Part shown: positions 35,486 to 44,311 of the stretch, piece after piece
Numbering within the stretch: the first letter of the stretch is position 1
Layout: each line of letters begins with the position of its first letter
From: Comamonas sp. KCTC 72670
Lineage (GTDB): Bacteria > Myxococcota > Myxococcia > Myxococcales > Myxococcaceae
Direction: 5' to 3'
NCBI GenBank assembly: GCA_014656495.1
Contig: BNCN01000018.1
Span: forward strand, 62,001-126,000
Length of the DNA: 64,000 nt
Position numbers and translations under genes: made by a program
Notes under the pieces: generated by a model
Databases searched by the model: none
Told to the model about the DNA's origin: nothing
Seen by the model: the letters and a program-made list of their open reading frames with translations, nothing else

Positions 35486-38400
35486 ATGAAGGTGCCCGAA
35501 AGAAACGTGGGAGCCGCGGTGGACCGCATGTCGCGGGCGCTCGAGCGGTTGTCGACGGCACCGCCCGTGGTGGCGGTGCTGGAGGAGCTGCTTTGCCAGG
35601 CGACGGCCGCGCTCGGGGCCTCGGGGGCCTTCATCTGCTGGTGGAGTGGCTCCGGGGACTGGCGCACGCTGACCACGGCGGGGGTCGACGCCGAGGCGGC
35701 GGCCGTCTGCGCGCAGCGGTTGATGGAGCGGGCTCCCGGACCGGGTGAGCCGCGCCAGCCTTCCGTGGTGGAGGACTTGTCGCGGGACGCGTTGCTCGCC
35801 CCGGAGCCCGAGGCGCGGGACCGGCTGGCGGCGGTGTCCCTGGTGTCGCAGCCCCTCTTCTTCGCGACCGGGTTGGGCGCGGCGGGGGTGATGGCGGTGC
35901 TTTTTCGTGAGGCCAGGCTGCCGGAAGCGGGTGACCTGTCGCGCTTCGGCTTGTCGGTGAAGCTGGCGGCGCTGGCGCTGGAGCGTGAACGCATGGCGGA
36001 GACGTTGCGCCAGTCCGTGATGGCGGCGCGGGTGGAAGCGGAAGAGGCGGAGGTGCTGCGGCTGCGGCGCTTCCAGGCGGTGACGGAGGCCTTTGGCCAC
36101 GCGCTCACGCGGGATGAAGTGGCCCGCGTGGTGTTGGCGCAGGGCCTGCCCGCGGTGGGCGCGGTGGCGGGGCTGGTGCATCTGGTGGAGCCAGACGGGA
36201 CGGCCGTGTTGAAGGCCGCGTTGGGGCTGACGGAGGCGCAGCTCGCGCCGCTGCGGGTGCTGCCGGGGCCGGGGCGCGACTCGCATGCGTTGGAGCCAGG
36301 GCGCGCACCTCCGCGCGTCGCGGGCGACGCGGAGTCGGCGGATGCACGGCGGGCGTCCCCGGGCGTGACGGGCGACGCCGACGCGTCTGCTGCATGGCGG
36401 GCGTCCCCGCGTGTCACGGGCGACGCCAGCGAAGCGTTCGACGCAGCCCCCATGCCGTGGCGCACGCTGTTCACGGGAGGCGGCGACACCGTGGCCACGG
36501 ACGCCGTGCCGTGGGCCACGCCGCTGTGGCTCGAGACGGCCGCCGCCGTGTGTGCCACGGTGCCCGGTTTGGCGTCCCTGGTCTCCCCCGGGCCGCTGCG
36601 CGCGCTGGTGCTGCTGCCCTTGCAGGTGGAGGGGCAGGACTTCGGCACCCTGTGCTTCGGCTTCTCCGAGCCCCGGCGCTTCTCCGCGCTGGAGCGGGCC
36701 TCCATCACCGGGCTGGGCCGTGAGTGCGGTCAGGCGTTGGAGCGCGCGCGGCTGTACGCGCGGGAGCGCGCAGCGCGGCTCCAGGCGGAGGCGGCGGGGC
36801 AGCGTCTGCGGCTGCTGGCCGACGCGAGCGCGCTCGTCTCCGCCTCGCTGGATTGGGAGGAGACGGTGGCCGGCGTGGCGCGGCTGGCGCTGGGCCACTT
36901 CGCGGATGGCTGCGCGGTGGACTCCTACGAGGACGGCGTCGTGCGCCGGCTGGCGGTGCTCTACGAGAACCCGCAGCACGCGCCGCGCGGCCTGGAGTTG
37001 CTCCGCTTCGCGCCGCACGAGGGCCGCCCCACGCTGCTCTCGGAGGTGCTCGCCTCCGGGCGGCCGTGGATGATGGTGCGGCCCGCCGAGGAGCCCGGGG
37101 ATGACCGCACGGAGGCGGGCCAGTTGTACGCGGCCGCGCGCGAGCTGGGCGTGGGCTCGCTCATCCTCACGCCGCTGGTGGCCCGGCAACGCACGCTCGG
37201 CCTGCTCACCTTCATGCGCGCCGATTCGTCGCCGCCCTTCGAAATCCCAGACCTGTCCCTGGCCGAGGAGCTGGCCGGCCGGGCGGCGCTGGCCATCGAC
37301 AACGCGGCCCTGTTCCGCAAGGCGCGCGCCGCGGAGGAGGAGAGCCGGCGCGGCGCGGCCCGGCTCCACGTCCTGGTGCAGGTGAGCCAGCTCATCGCCG
37401 AGGCGGGACTCAACCTGCCCTCGGTGCTGGAGGTGCTGGTGCGCAAGGTGTCGGAGGCGATGGGCGACGCGTGCGTGCTCCAGCTGCTCTCCGAGGACCG
37501 GACGCACCTGGACCTGGTGACGGTGCACCACCCGAACGCGGAGGCGCGCGCGGTGCTCGACGCGTCCATGTCGCGCGGCTCGGTGCGCGTGGGGGAGGGG
37601 CTGTCGGGCCGGGTGGCGGCGACGGGGCAGACGCTCTTCGTGCCGCGGCTCCAGGCGGACGACCTGCGCGACGAGCGTGTCCCGGAGGGCCGCCTCTTCC
37701 TCGAGCAGCACGGACCGCACAGCGTCATCATCGTCCCGCTGGGTGTGCGGGGCCGGGTGCTGGGCACGCTGGGCGTCCTGCGCGAGGCGCGGGGCCGCGA
37801 GTATTCGGTGGAGGAGCGCGCGCTGCTGGAGAGCCTCGCGGCGCGCGCGGCCCTGGCCATCGAGGACGCGCGCCTGTACGGCGCCGCGACGCAGGCGGTG
37901 AAGGCGCGCGACGAGCTGCTGTCCGTGGCCGGCCACGAGCTGAAGTCACCCCTCAACGCGCTGCAGCTCCAGATTCACCTGCTGGCGCGCATGGCCCGGG
38001 ACGCCGTGGCCTCCGACGGCTTCGCGGAGCGCGCCGAGCGGGCGGCGCGGGCGGGCCAGCGGCTGGGCCTGCTCATCGATGACTTGCTGGATGTCTCGCG
38101 GCTCAGCTCGGGGCGCCTGGGCCTGAAGCGCGAGGAGGTGGACCTGTCCGCCCTCACGCGCGAGCTGGTCCACCGCATGTCCGAGGAGCTGGCGCTGGCG
38201 GGCAACGAGGTGCGGCTCGCGCTGGAGCAGCCGGTGCTGGGTGATTGGGACCGGCTGCGATTGGAGCAGGTGCTGGTGAACCTGCTGTCCAACGCGGCGA
38301 AGTACGGCGCGGGCCGGCCGGTGACGGTGGCGGTGGACGTGGTGGGCTCGCTGGCGAGGCTGTCCGTGCGCGACGAGGGCATCGGCGTCGCGCCGGAGGA

Positions 38401-38581
38401 GCAGGAGCGCATCTTCGAGCAGTTCGAGCGCTCGGCCTCCGTGCAGCACCACTTCAAGGGCCTGGGCCTGGGCCTGTGGATTACCAAGCGCATCATCGAG
38501 GCCCACGGCGGCACCATCCGCCTGTGGAGTGAGCCGGGCAAGGGCTCCACCTTCACCGTGGAGTTGCCCTTGCGCGTCTGA
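35486..38581 (+). CDS. Soluble multi-GAF sensor histidine kinase
   Basis: The 1031-residue kinase has no membrane segment. It contains about four GAF-type sensor modules (roughly residues 25-160, 195-435, 450-610 and 635-800), then HisKA with His817 in VAGHELKSPLNAL and an HATPase with NLLSNAAKYG, RDEGIGV and GLGLGLWI. Within the second GAF region, residues 276-315 are a low-complexity insert made of 16-residue repeats. ATG 35486 follows GGGGAG and is well supported. No regulator gene is adjacent, so it is an orphan kinase, a type common in myxobacteria. Ligands of the GAF modules are unknown. Confidence 0.93.
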   Translation: MKVPERNVGAAVDRMSRALERLSTAPPVVAVLEELLCQATAALGASGAFICWWSGSGDWRTLTTAGVDAEAAAVCAQRLMERAPGPGEPRQPSVVEDLSRDALLAPEPEARDRLAAVSLVSQPLFFATGLGAAGVMAVLFREARLPEAGDLSRFGLSVKLAALALERERMAETLRQSVMAARVEAEEAEVLRLRRFQAVTEAFGHALTRDEVARVVLAQGLPAVGAVAGLVHLVEPDGTAVLKAALGLTEAQLAPLRVLPGPGRDSHALEPGRAPPRVAGDAESADARRASPGVTGDADASAAWRASPRVTGDASEAFDAAPMPWRTLFTGGGDTVATDAVPWATPLWLETAAAVCATVPGLASLVSPGPLRALVLLPLQVEGQDFGTLCFGFSEPRRFSALERASITGLGRECGQALERARLYARERAARLQAEAAGQRLRLLADASALVSASLDWEETVAGVARLALGHFADGCAVDSYEDGVVRRLAVLYENPQHAPRGLELLRFAPHEGRPTLLSEVLASGRPWMMVRPAEEPGDDRTEAGQLYAAARELGVGSLILTPLVARQRTLGLLTFMRADSSPPFEIPDLSLAEELAGRAALAIDNAALFRKARAAEEESRRGAARLHVLVQVSQLIAEAGLNLPSVLEVLVRKVSEAMGDACVLQLLSEDRTHLDLVTVHHPNAEARAVLDASMSRGSVRVGEGLSGRVAATGQTLFVPRLQADDLRDERVPEGRLFLEQHGPHSVIIVPLGVRGRVLGTLGVLREARGREYSVEERALLESLAARAALAIEDARLYGAATQAVKARDELLSVAGHELKSPLNALQLQIHLLARMARDAVASDGFAERAERAARAGQRLGLLIDDLLDVSRLSSGRLGLKREEVDLSALTRELVHRMSEELALAGNEVRLALEQPVLGDWDRLRLEQVLVNLLSNAAKYGAGRPVTVAVDVVGSLARLSVRDEGIGVAPEEQERIFEQFERSASVQHHFKGLGLGLWITKRIIEAHGGTIRLWSEPGKGSTFTVELPLRV
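36311..36430 (+). repeat. 48-bp in-frame tandem repeat inside the GAF kinase
   Basis: Units at 36311-36358 and 36359-36406, with a partial third from 36407, share the pattern ending in CGGGCGTCC and the peptide core RASPxVTGDA. They encode 16 residues each and keep the frame, so they form a flexible insert in a sensor domain. Confidence 0.82.
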
Positions 38582-38623
38582 GCGCCTGGACAGCCCCGAG
38601 GTCCCTGCGCTCTGGTGCCTCGG

Positions 38624-39628
38624 ATGATGCGCGCACTCCTCCCCTGGGCCCTGCTCGCCGTCGTGTCCGGCGGGCTCGTCTCCGGCTGCCGGCATGGGCC
38701 GGCGTTGAACCCCGCGCTGGACGCGGATGGCGACGGTGTCCCCAACGGGGAGGACGCCTGTCCCACCGTGCGCGGGCTGGCGCGGCTCCAGGGCTGCCCC
38801 GCGCGGGACACGGACGGGGACGGGGTGGAGGACGCGCTCGACAAGTGCCCGCGTCACGCCGGCCCGGCGTCCCGGGACGGCTGCCCCATCCGCGACACGG
38901 ACGAGGACGGCGTGGAGGACGCGAAGGACCTGTGCCCGCGCGTGCCCGGCCTGCTGGAGCGCCAGGGGTGTCCCATCGACGACCCGGACCGCGACGGCGT
39001 GGAGGGCGCCGCGGACAAGTGCCCCAACGAGCCCGGCCCGGCGTCCCGGGACGGCTGCCCCGTGCGGGACGCGGACGGTGACGGCGTCCCGGACGAGGAG
39101 GACGCGTGCCCCAACGAGGAGGGGCTCGCCTCGCTGCGGGGCTGTCCGGAGCGGGACTCGGATGGTGATGGCGTCCCGGACCACCGCGACAACTGCCCGC
39201 GAGAGCGCGGCCTGATGGACAACCAGGGCTGCACCTCCGCGGCGAAGCAGTTCGTCATCATCCGCCCGGACCGGCTGGAGCTGGTGGAGCGCATCGGGTT
39301 CGCGCCGGGCACGGCCACGCTGCTGCCGCGCGCCCTGCCGGTGCTGGACAACGTGGCCCGGGTGCTGCTCGCGCATCCCCGGATGGGCGTCATCGCCATC
39401 GAGGGCCACACCGACAACCTGGGCGAGCCGCACGCGCAACGGGCGCTGACGCTGGCGCGCGCGGAGGCGGTGCGGGACCACCTGGTGCGGCAGGGCGTCC
39501 CCCCAGACCGCCTGGAAGCGCGAGGCTTTGGGCCCGACAGGCCGGTGGAGACGAATGAAACCTCCGTGGGCCGCAAGGCCAACCGGCGGATGGACCTGCG
39601 CATCGTGACGCCTCGGGCCCATCCGTGA
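38624..39628 (+). CDS. OmpA-family lipoprotein with thrombospondin type 3 repeats
   Basis: The product has a lipoprotein signal (VSGGLVSGC) and six calcium-binding TSP3-like repeats of about 28 residues, each with a DxDxDGVxD core and a following CP (for example DADGDGVPNGEDACP). A C-terminal OmpA domain follows, with GFAPGTATLL, EGHTDNLGEPHAQ and NRRMDLRI, which binds peptidoglycan. It would sit in the outer membrane and tie it to the wall, with the repeats as a calcium-stiffened stalk. The start is ATG 38624 or 38627; both give the same signal peptide. It begins 42 bp after the kinase gene. Confidence 0.92.
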   Translation: MMRALLPWALLAVVSGGLVSGCRHGPALNPALDADGDGVPNGEDACPTVRGLARLQGCPARDTDGDGVEDALDKCPRHAGPASRDGCPIRDTDEDGVEDAKDLCPRVPGLLERQGCPIDDPDRDGVEGAADKCPNEPGPASRDGCPVRDADGDGVPDEEDACPNEEGLASLRGCPERDSDGDGVPDHRDNCPRERGLMDNQGCTSAAKQFVIIRPDRLELVERIGFAPGTATLLPRALPVLDNVARVLLAHPRMGVIAIEGHTDNLGEPHAQRALTLARAEAVRDHLVRQGVPPDRLEARGFGPDRPVETNETSVGRKANRRMDLRIVTPRAHP

Positions 39629-39675
39629 GTGCCGGGCTCCCCGGGAATGGGGGGCCTGGGGTACGCTCACCCGCC

Positions 39676-41136
39676 ATGAGTGCTTCCAGCCCCTTGTTTG
39701 GTGACCTGCTGCTCAAGCTGGGTGTCGTCTCGCCCAGCCAGGTTCAGGAGGCGCTCGCCCTGCAAGCCTTGACCGGCCAGCGCGTCGGCGAGGCCCTCAT
39801 CTCCCTGGGCTACGTGACGCGGGAGCAGATTCAGGACGCGCTGGGGGAGGCGCTCGGCCTGCACCACGACAAGAGCCCGATGCAGCCCGCGCTGGGCGAG
39901 CTGCTGGTGGGCCTCAAGTACGTGACGCTGGCGCAGCTCGACGAGGCGCTCGCGCGTCAGCGCCGCGACGGCCGCAAGCTGGGCGAAATCCTGGTGGAGC
40001 TGGGGCACTGCACCTACAAGCAGATTTACGAAGCACTCGGGTTGCAGAACCGCATCGCCGGGCGCCAGGACCTGGCGCGCCCCGCGTCCGACGGGCGCCG
40101 CCGCGTGGTGGTGGTGGATGACAGCCCGCTGGCCTGCGCCTTCGTGCAGGAGGGCCTGGTGGCCCTGGGCTACGAGGTCCTCTGCTTCCAGGACCCCTTC
40201 GAGGCGCTGGAGAGCATGGGGCGGCTGCAGCCCGTCATCGTCCTCAGCGACCTGGAGATGCCCAGCCTGGATGGCGTGGAGCTGTGCCGCCGTCTGAAGG
40301 AGGGCCCCAGCCACGCGGTGCCCGTCATCATCCTCACGGCGAATGACGGCGAGGCGGAGCGCGTGCGGGGCCTGCGCGCCGGCGCGGACGACTACGTCAA
40401 CAAGTCCGCGTCCATGGATGAGCTGGCCGCGCGCATCGAGAGCGTGGTGCGCCGCACCGGCGAGACGGAGCGCATGCGCAAGCTGTTCGCGCGCTACACC
40501 TCCGACGCCGTGGTGGAGGAGATCCTCAAGAGCGCGGACGCGGTGGTGCTCACCGGTGAGAAGCGCGAGGTGACGCTGCTGTTCGCGGACATCCGCAACT
40601 TCACCGGCCTGGCGGAGAGCCTGCCGCCGGAGCAGGTGGTGGGGGTGCTCAACCAGGTGCTCGGGCGGATGTCGGACGCGGTGCTCACCTGCGGCGGCAC
40701 GCTGGACAAGTTCCTGGGTGACGGGCTGATGGCGGTGTTCGGCGCGCCCGTGGCCCGGCCGGATGACGCGCTGCGTGCGCTGCAGTGCGCGAAGATGATG
40801 ATGGACGCGCTGACGGACCTGCGCATCGAGGCGGAGGCGGAGTGGACCGCCAACGGGCGCGAGGGCCAGCCGCTGGTGCTGGAGCTGGGCATCGGCATCA
40901 ACTCCGGCGTGGTGGTGGCGGGCAACATCGGCAGCACGCTGCGCGCCGAGTACACGTGCATCGGTGACGCGGTGAACGTGGCCGCGCGGCTGTGCGCGCT
41001 CGCGGGCCCGGGAGAAATCCTCGTGGGTGAGCGCACGCGCGAGCTGGTGGACGCCAACGAGACGGCCTTCGAGGACCTGCCCCCCGTGCGGCTGAAGGGC
41101 AAGCAGCAGCCCGTTCCGCTGTTCCGCGCGCTGTGA
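39676..41136 (+). CDS. Tandem MshEN - receiver - class III adenylate/guanylate cyclase
   Basis: Residues 7-124 form two MshEN-like modules. Each is two 24-residue motifs with a five-residue spacer (motifs 7-30 and 36-59, spacer ALTGQ; 72-95 and 101-124, spacer RRDGR), with LG...L...G...LxxALxxQ positions as in c-di-GMP-binding MshEN. Residues about 138-265 are a receiver domain (VVDDS, LSDLEMPSLDG, final NKSAS in place of the usual KP). Residues about 300-486 are a class III cyclase with metal Asp in FADIRNF, KFLGDGLMAVFG and IGDAVNVAARL. The purine-specifying pair appears to be Lys/Thr, which suggests a class IIIb adenylate cyclase. The protein may couple c-di-GMP and phosphorylation to cAMP synthesis; this is inference. 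Confidence 0.9.
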   Translation: MSASSPLFGDLLLKLGVVSPSQVQEALALQALTGQRVGEALISLGYVTREQIQDALGEALGLHHDKSPMQPALGELLVGLKYVTLAQLDEALARQRRDGRKLGEILVELGHCTYKQIYEALGLQNRIAGRQDLARPASDGRRRVVVVDDSPLACAFVQEGLVALGYEVLCFQDPFEALESMGRLQPVIVLSDLEMPSLDGVELCRRLKEGPSHAVPVIILTANDGEAERVRGLRAGADDYVNKSASMDELAARIESVVRRTGETERMRKLFARYTSDAVVEEILKSADAVVLTGEKREVTLLFADIRNFTGLAESLPPEQVVGVLNQVLGRMSDAVLTCGGTLDKFLGDGLMAVFGAPVARPDDALRALQCAKMMMDALTDLRIEAEAEWTANGREGQPLVLELGIGINSGVVVAGNIGSTLRAEYTCIGDAVNVAARLCALAGPGEILVGERTRELVDANETAFEDLPPVRLKGKQQPVPLFRAL

Positions 41137-41190
41137 GTGCGTGAAGTCCAGGCGCGCCACCCGGGCGGAAAGCGGCTATAGGAAAGGGTC

Positions 41191-41607
41191 ATGAGTGCCT
41201 CCAACGATGGCGAGCCCCCTCCGTCCCGCCGTTCCCCCGTGTTGTGGGTGGGCTTCGCCTTCGGGCTCGCGCTGGTCGCGGCCGTGCTGGTGGGGGCGCT
41301 GAGCGGCTCCAAGGCGCTGCACGCGGACCGCATCCATCAGGACTTCGCGGTGCTCGAGGCCGCGCTGGAGCGCTACCGGGCGGACAAGGGCCCTCTGCCG
41401 GAAGACGCGGACCTGGAGGAGCTGCTGGTCCCCGAGTACCTGCCGGAGCTGCCGCTGGACCCGTGGGGCCGGCACTACCGCTACACCAGCAATGGGGAGC
41501 AGGTGTTCCTCGCCACCTTCGGCAAGAGCGACGACCGGGGCGGCACGGGCGAGGAGCAGGACCACACCAACCACGACGGGCACCCGACGCCGAAGCGCGC
41601 GCCCTAG
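41191..41607 (+). CDS. GspG-like membrane-anchored protein without prepilin leader
   Basis: The 138-residue protein has one N-terminal membrane helix (VLWVGFAFGLALVAAVLVGAL) and a small C-terminal domain with the type II pseudopilin GspG pattern: LERYRADKGPLPE, LPLDPWGRHYRYTS and GKSDDRGGTGEEQD, the calcium-loop region. The prepilin peptidase site (Gly before Phe/Met and Glu at +5) is absent, and a charged 17-residue N-terminus precedes the helix. It probably stays as a bitopic inner-membrane protein and does not assemble into a pseudopilus. No secretion genes lie beside it. It follows the cyclase gene by 54 bp. Confidence 0.82.
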   Translation: MSASNDGEPPPSRRSPVLWVGFAFGLALVAAVLVGALSGSKALHADRIHQDFAVLEAALERYRADKGPLPEDADLEELLVPEYLPELPLDPWGRHYRYTSNGEQVFLATFGKSDDRGGTGEEQDHTNHDGHPTPKRAP

Positions 41608-41774
41608 CGTGCGGGGCGCCGGGCGCAGGGAGACGTGCCTGCTCCGCGGGCCGCCCGGCGCGTCGTGAGCCGGGCCCCGGAGCAAGCCAGCGTGACACCG
41701 GCGTCCGCTTTTTGGCGTCGCCATGGCCATCTGTACCTTCGCGGGGAAGGGTTTCCCGCACCTGGAGGGCAGCC

Positions 41775-43136
41775 ATGGCCATCATCTGCGTCACCAACCT
41801 GTCCCCTGAGTCCCTGGCCGCGGCCCACGTGGCGGCGGCCGTCGCGGGCCGTCTGCAAGAGCCGCTGCTGCTGTTGGGGGTCGCGGAGGGAGACGCCTTC
41901 CTCGACGACGGCGCCGGCGCGGTGTCCCTCACCCAGCAGCGCCTGGAGGAAGAAGCCGTCCGGCTGGAGCCGCTCGCGCGGGTGGTGCGCTACCGCCTGC
42001 AAGCGGGCTCCACCGCGGACGAGGTGCTGAGCGACGAGGAGTGCCGCCGCGCGCGCTGGATCGTGGTGGCGGCCACCGGCTGGCGCACCTCCGCGTGGCG
42101 GCGGGCCACGGTGCCGGAGCGGCTGTCCCGGTATGGCTGCGCGCCGGTGCTCGCCGTGCGCAGCGACACTGCGATGACGGACTGGGCGCGGGGCCGGCGG
42201 CGGCTGCTGGTGCTGGTGGGCGTGGACCCGGGTTCGTCCACCACGGGCGCGGCGGTGTCCTTCCTGCGCGAGCTGCGCCGCGTGGGCCCCTGCGACGTGT
42301 TGGCCACGTACGTGTGTTCGCCCATGGATGAGCGCGAGCGGCTGGGCATCCACAGCCCCGTGCACGTGGAGCTGCTGGAGCCGGGGCTCCAGGACATGGA
42401 GGCGCTGGACCCGATGGTGGAGCGCGTGCTCCAGCGCGAGGTGCGCGAGCAGGTGGGAGACCTGCTGGGCGAAGGCAGCGTGGAGGTGGTGCTGGAGCCG
42501 GGCTTCGGCCGCCCCGCGGACCACCTGATGCACGTGGCGCACACGCGCGGCGCGGACCTGATGGTGGTGGGCACGCACCAGCGCAGCGGCGTGAAGCGGC
42601 TGTGGCACGGCTCGGTGTCCGCGGGCGTGCTGCGGCACGCGGCGCAGTCGGTGGTGTGCGTGCCGCCCGTGGTGCAGTCGCGCCGGGCGGGCCATCCGCC
42701 GCGCAGCGTGCTGGTGCCGGTGGACTTCTCGGAGGCCAGCGCGCGCGCCATCTCCCAGGCGCGCACGCTGGTGGGGCCGGGCGGCCGCGTCCACCTGCTG
42801 CATGTGCACCGCCGCCGCCTGGAGGACCGCGGCCTCGTGGACCACTACGGCGTGTTGCCCGCGCCGCCCAGGGAGCGAGACTTGCTGCTCCAGCGGCTGT
42901 GGGAGCTGGTGCCTCGCGACGAGACGTCCCAGGCGGTGCGCTGGAGCGTGGAGGGCGTCACCGGCGAGGACGTGACGCTGGCCATCTGCCAGGCGACGGA
43001 ACGCGAGGGGGTGGACCTGGTGTGCGTCGGGACGTCCCTGGAGCCTTCGCGCCTGCGCGACGCGCTGGAGGGCGAGGTGGCCCATGAGCTGGTGGCCCGC
43101 TGCCGAAGGCCCGTCATGGTGGTGCCCTCGGCCTGA
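41775..43136 (+). CDS. Triple universal stress protein (UspA) fusion
   Basis: The 453-residue cytoplasmic protein is three UspA-like domains in a row (about residues 1-130, 145-310 and 320-453). The middle domain keeps the nucleotide-binding loop in VVGTHQRSGVKRLWHGSVSA, matching GxxGx9GS. In the first and third domains the corresponding loops (AATGWRTSAWRR and VGTSLEPSRLRD) are degenerate, so only the middle one is likely to bind ATP. The second domain opens with a canonical strand (LLVLVGVDPGSS). By family it supports survival under stress or energy limitation. ATG 41775 has a GGAGGG site. Confidence 0.9.
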   Translation: MAIICVTNLSPESLAAAHVAAAVAGRLQEPLLLLGVAEGDAFLDDGAGAVSLTQQRLEEEAVRLEPLARVVRYRLQAGSTADEVLSDEECRRARWIVVAATGWRTSAWRRATVPERLSRYGCAPVLAVRSDTAMTDWARGRRRLLVLVGVDPGSSTTGAAVSFLRELRRVGPCDVLATYVCSPMDERERLGIHSPVHVELLEPGLQDMEALDPMVERVLQREVREQVGDLLGEGSVEVVLEPGFGRPADHLMHVAHTRGADLMVVGTHQRSGVKRLWHGSVSAGVLRHAAQSVVCVPPVVQSRRAGHPPRSVLVPVDFSEASARAISQARTLVGPGGRVHLLHVHRRRLEDRGLVDHYGVLPAPPRERDLLLQRLWELVPRDETSQAVRWSVEGVTGEDVTLAICQATEREGVDLVCVGTSLEPSRLRDALEGEVAHELVARCRRPVMVVPSA

Positions 43137-43298
43137 GCAGGCGGCGTCACGGGTGGGGGCACCTGTCGCCACATGAAAGGATTTGCAGGTGGTGGCCTCG
43201 GCGACGCGCCCGGTAGGGCACGTGCGCCGTTGAAGTCAGGACCCTGGAAGGCATTAGAATCTCAGAAACCACGCTTTCCAGTCGCAGGGGGGCCGCCG

Positions 43299-43880
43299 GT
43301 GACACCTCAGGGTTATCGTGAAGTGGAGCTCGTCTGTAACCGTTCGTCGCTGCTCATCCACGGGGGCACGGAAGAGGAGCGGCGCTGTTGGGCGCAGGAG
43401 GCCGCGCGCAACTTCGATGTGGAGTTGGTGGAGGTGCGGCAGGCGGCGGAGCTGCCGCAGGCGCTCCGTCAGCCCAATGGGGTGGTGTTCATCGCGGACG
43501 TGGCCCGGCTGGGGCGGGACGCGCAGTTCGCGCTGCTCCGGTGCCTGCAGACGCAGGAGGAACGGCCGAAGCTGGTGCTGGGCGTCTCCGGCGCGGCGGA
43601 CGCGGCGCGGGCGCGCGGCACGCTGCGAGAGGACCTGCACTACCGCCTGCATCAAGCCCAGGTGGACCTTCAGAAGGACGGGCTGCGGGACGTGCTGAAG
43701 CGCCGCTGGGCGCAGCAGGCCGAGCAGCTCGCGCTGAAGGCCGCCGCGGTCCGGGCCGCCGAGGAGCAGGCCCGCGAGGCCGCGGCGGCTCGCCGTCCGG
43801 GTACGGTGACGCGCACCGCGCCGAAGCGTACGAGCAGCGCGGCGCGCGGCGCGGTGGAGGCGCGGAACGCGGCGCGGTGA
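43299..43880 (+). CDS. Degenerate sigma-54 activator AAA+ fragment protein
   Basis: The 193-residue product resembles the central part of NtrC-type AAA+ domains. It has a Walker-B-like region (NGVVFIADVARLGRDAQFALLRCLQ), a sensor I-like strand (RPKLVLGVSGA) and the RFREDLYYRL-like motif (GTLREDLHYRLHQAQVDL). A Walker A loop and GAFTGA are absent, as is a helix-turn-helix. The C-terminus is a basic Ala/Arg-rich tail. It cannot act as a normal activator; it may modulate real activators or be an evolutionary remnant with a new role. GTG 43299 with a GGGGGG site is preferred over ATG 43173. Confidence 0.72.
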   Translation: MTPQGYREVELVCNRSSLLIHGGTEEERRCWAQEAARNFDVELVEVRQAAELPQALRQPNGVVFIADVARLGRDAQFALLRCLQTQEERPKLVLGVSGAADAARARGTLREDLHYRLHQAQVDLQKDGLRDVLKRRWAQQAEQLALKAAAVRAAEEQAREAAAARRPGTVTRTAPKRTSSAARGAVEARNAAR

Positions 43881-44311
43881 GGGATGCCGCCACGGGGACG
43901 GAGGGGCTCCGTTCCCGTGCAGCGCGTGCCCGAACTGGTGGATGTGTGCGCCCGCTCGGCGTCGCGGGGCCACCGGCTCCCGCCGGGGTGGGCCCGTGAC
44001 GCCCGCTCGGCGGCGACAGCCTTGACCGCAATGAGCACATGACGCCGTCACGTCGGCGCCGCCGCGTCGCATGCGTTGACGGAGTTTCCCCGTGACGCCC
44101 GCTCGGCGGCGACGGCCCTGACCGCAATGAGCACGTGATGCCGCCGCGTTGGCGCCGCCACGTCGCAGGCATTGACGGAGCTTCCCCGTGACGCCCTCCC
44201 GGCGGCGACGGCCTTGGCCGGCGCGAGGGCTTGGCGTCATCGCTTCGCCAAATGGTTCCACCGCGCCCCGTTGGAGCGTGTCCCCCGACCTGGCGGTGTC
44301 ACCGGACTTCG
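43881..44311. repeat. Intergenic 96-bp tandem direct repeat
   Basis: In this 431-bp gap, units beginning CGTGACGCCC start at 43995, 44091 and 44187, a strict 96-bp period. The first two units are near-identical along their length, while the third is partial (to about 44215). A weaker fragment of the same motif occurs near 43949. The period is a multiple of three, so long spurious frames run through it on both strands. There is no sign of a real gene. Confidence 0.85.

Noticed and set aside
35231..37936. Long minus-strand frame opposite the GAF kinase
   Set aside because: Arg/His/Gln-rich composition and no motif; the plus-strand kinase has intact HisKA and HATPase motifs.
41191..41607. Type II secretion major pseudopilin GspG
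   Set aside because: No prepilin cleavage site and no neighbouring gsp genes, so it is called GspG-like only.
43881..44311. 96-bp repeat as a CRISPR array
   Set aside because: Whole units repeat without alternating repeat and unique spacer, the period is too long, and no cas gene is present.
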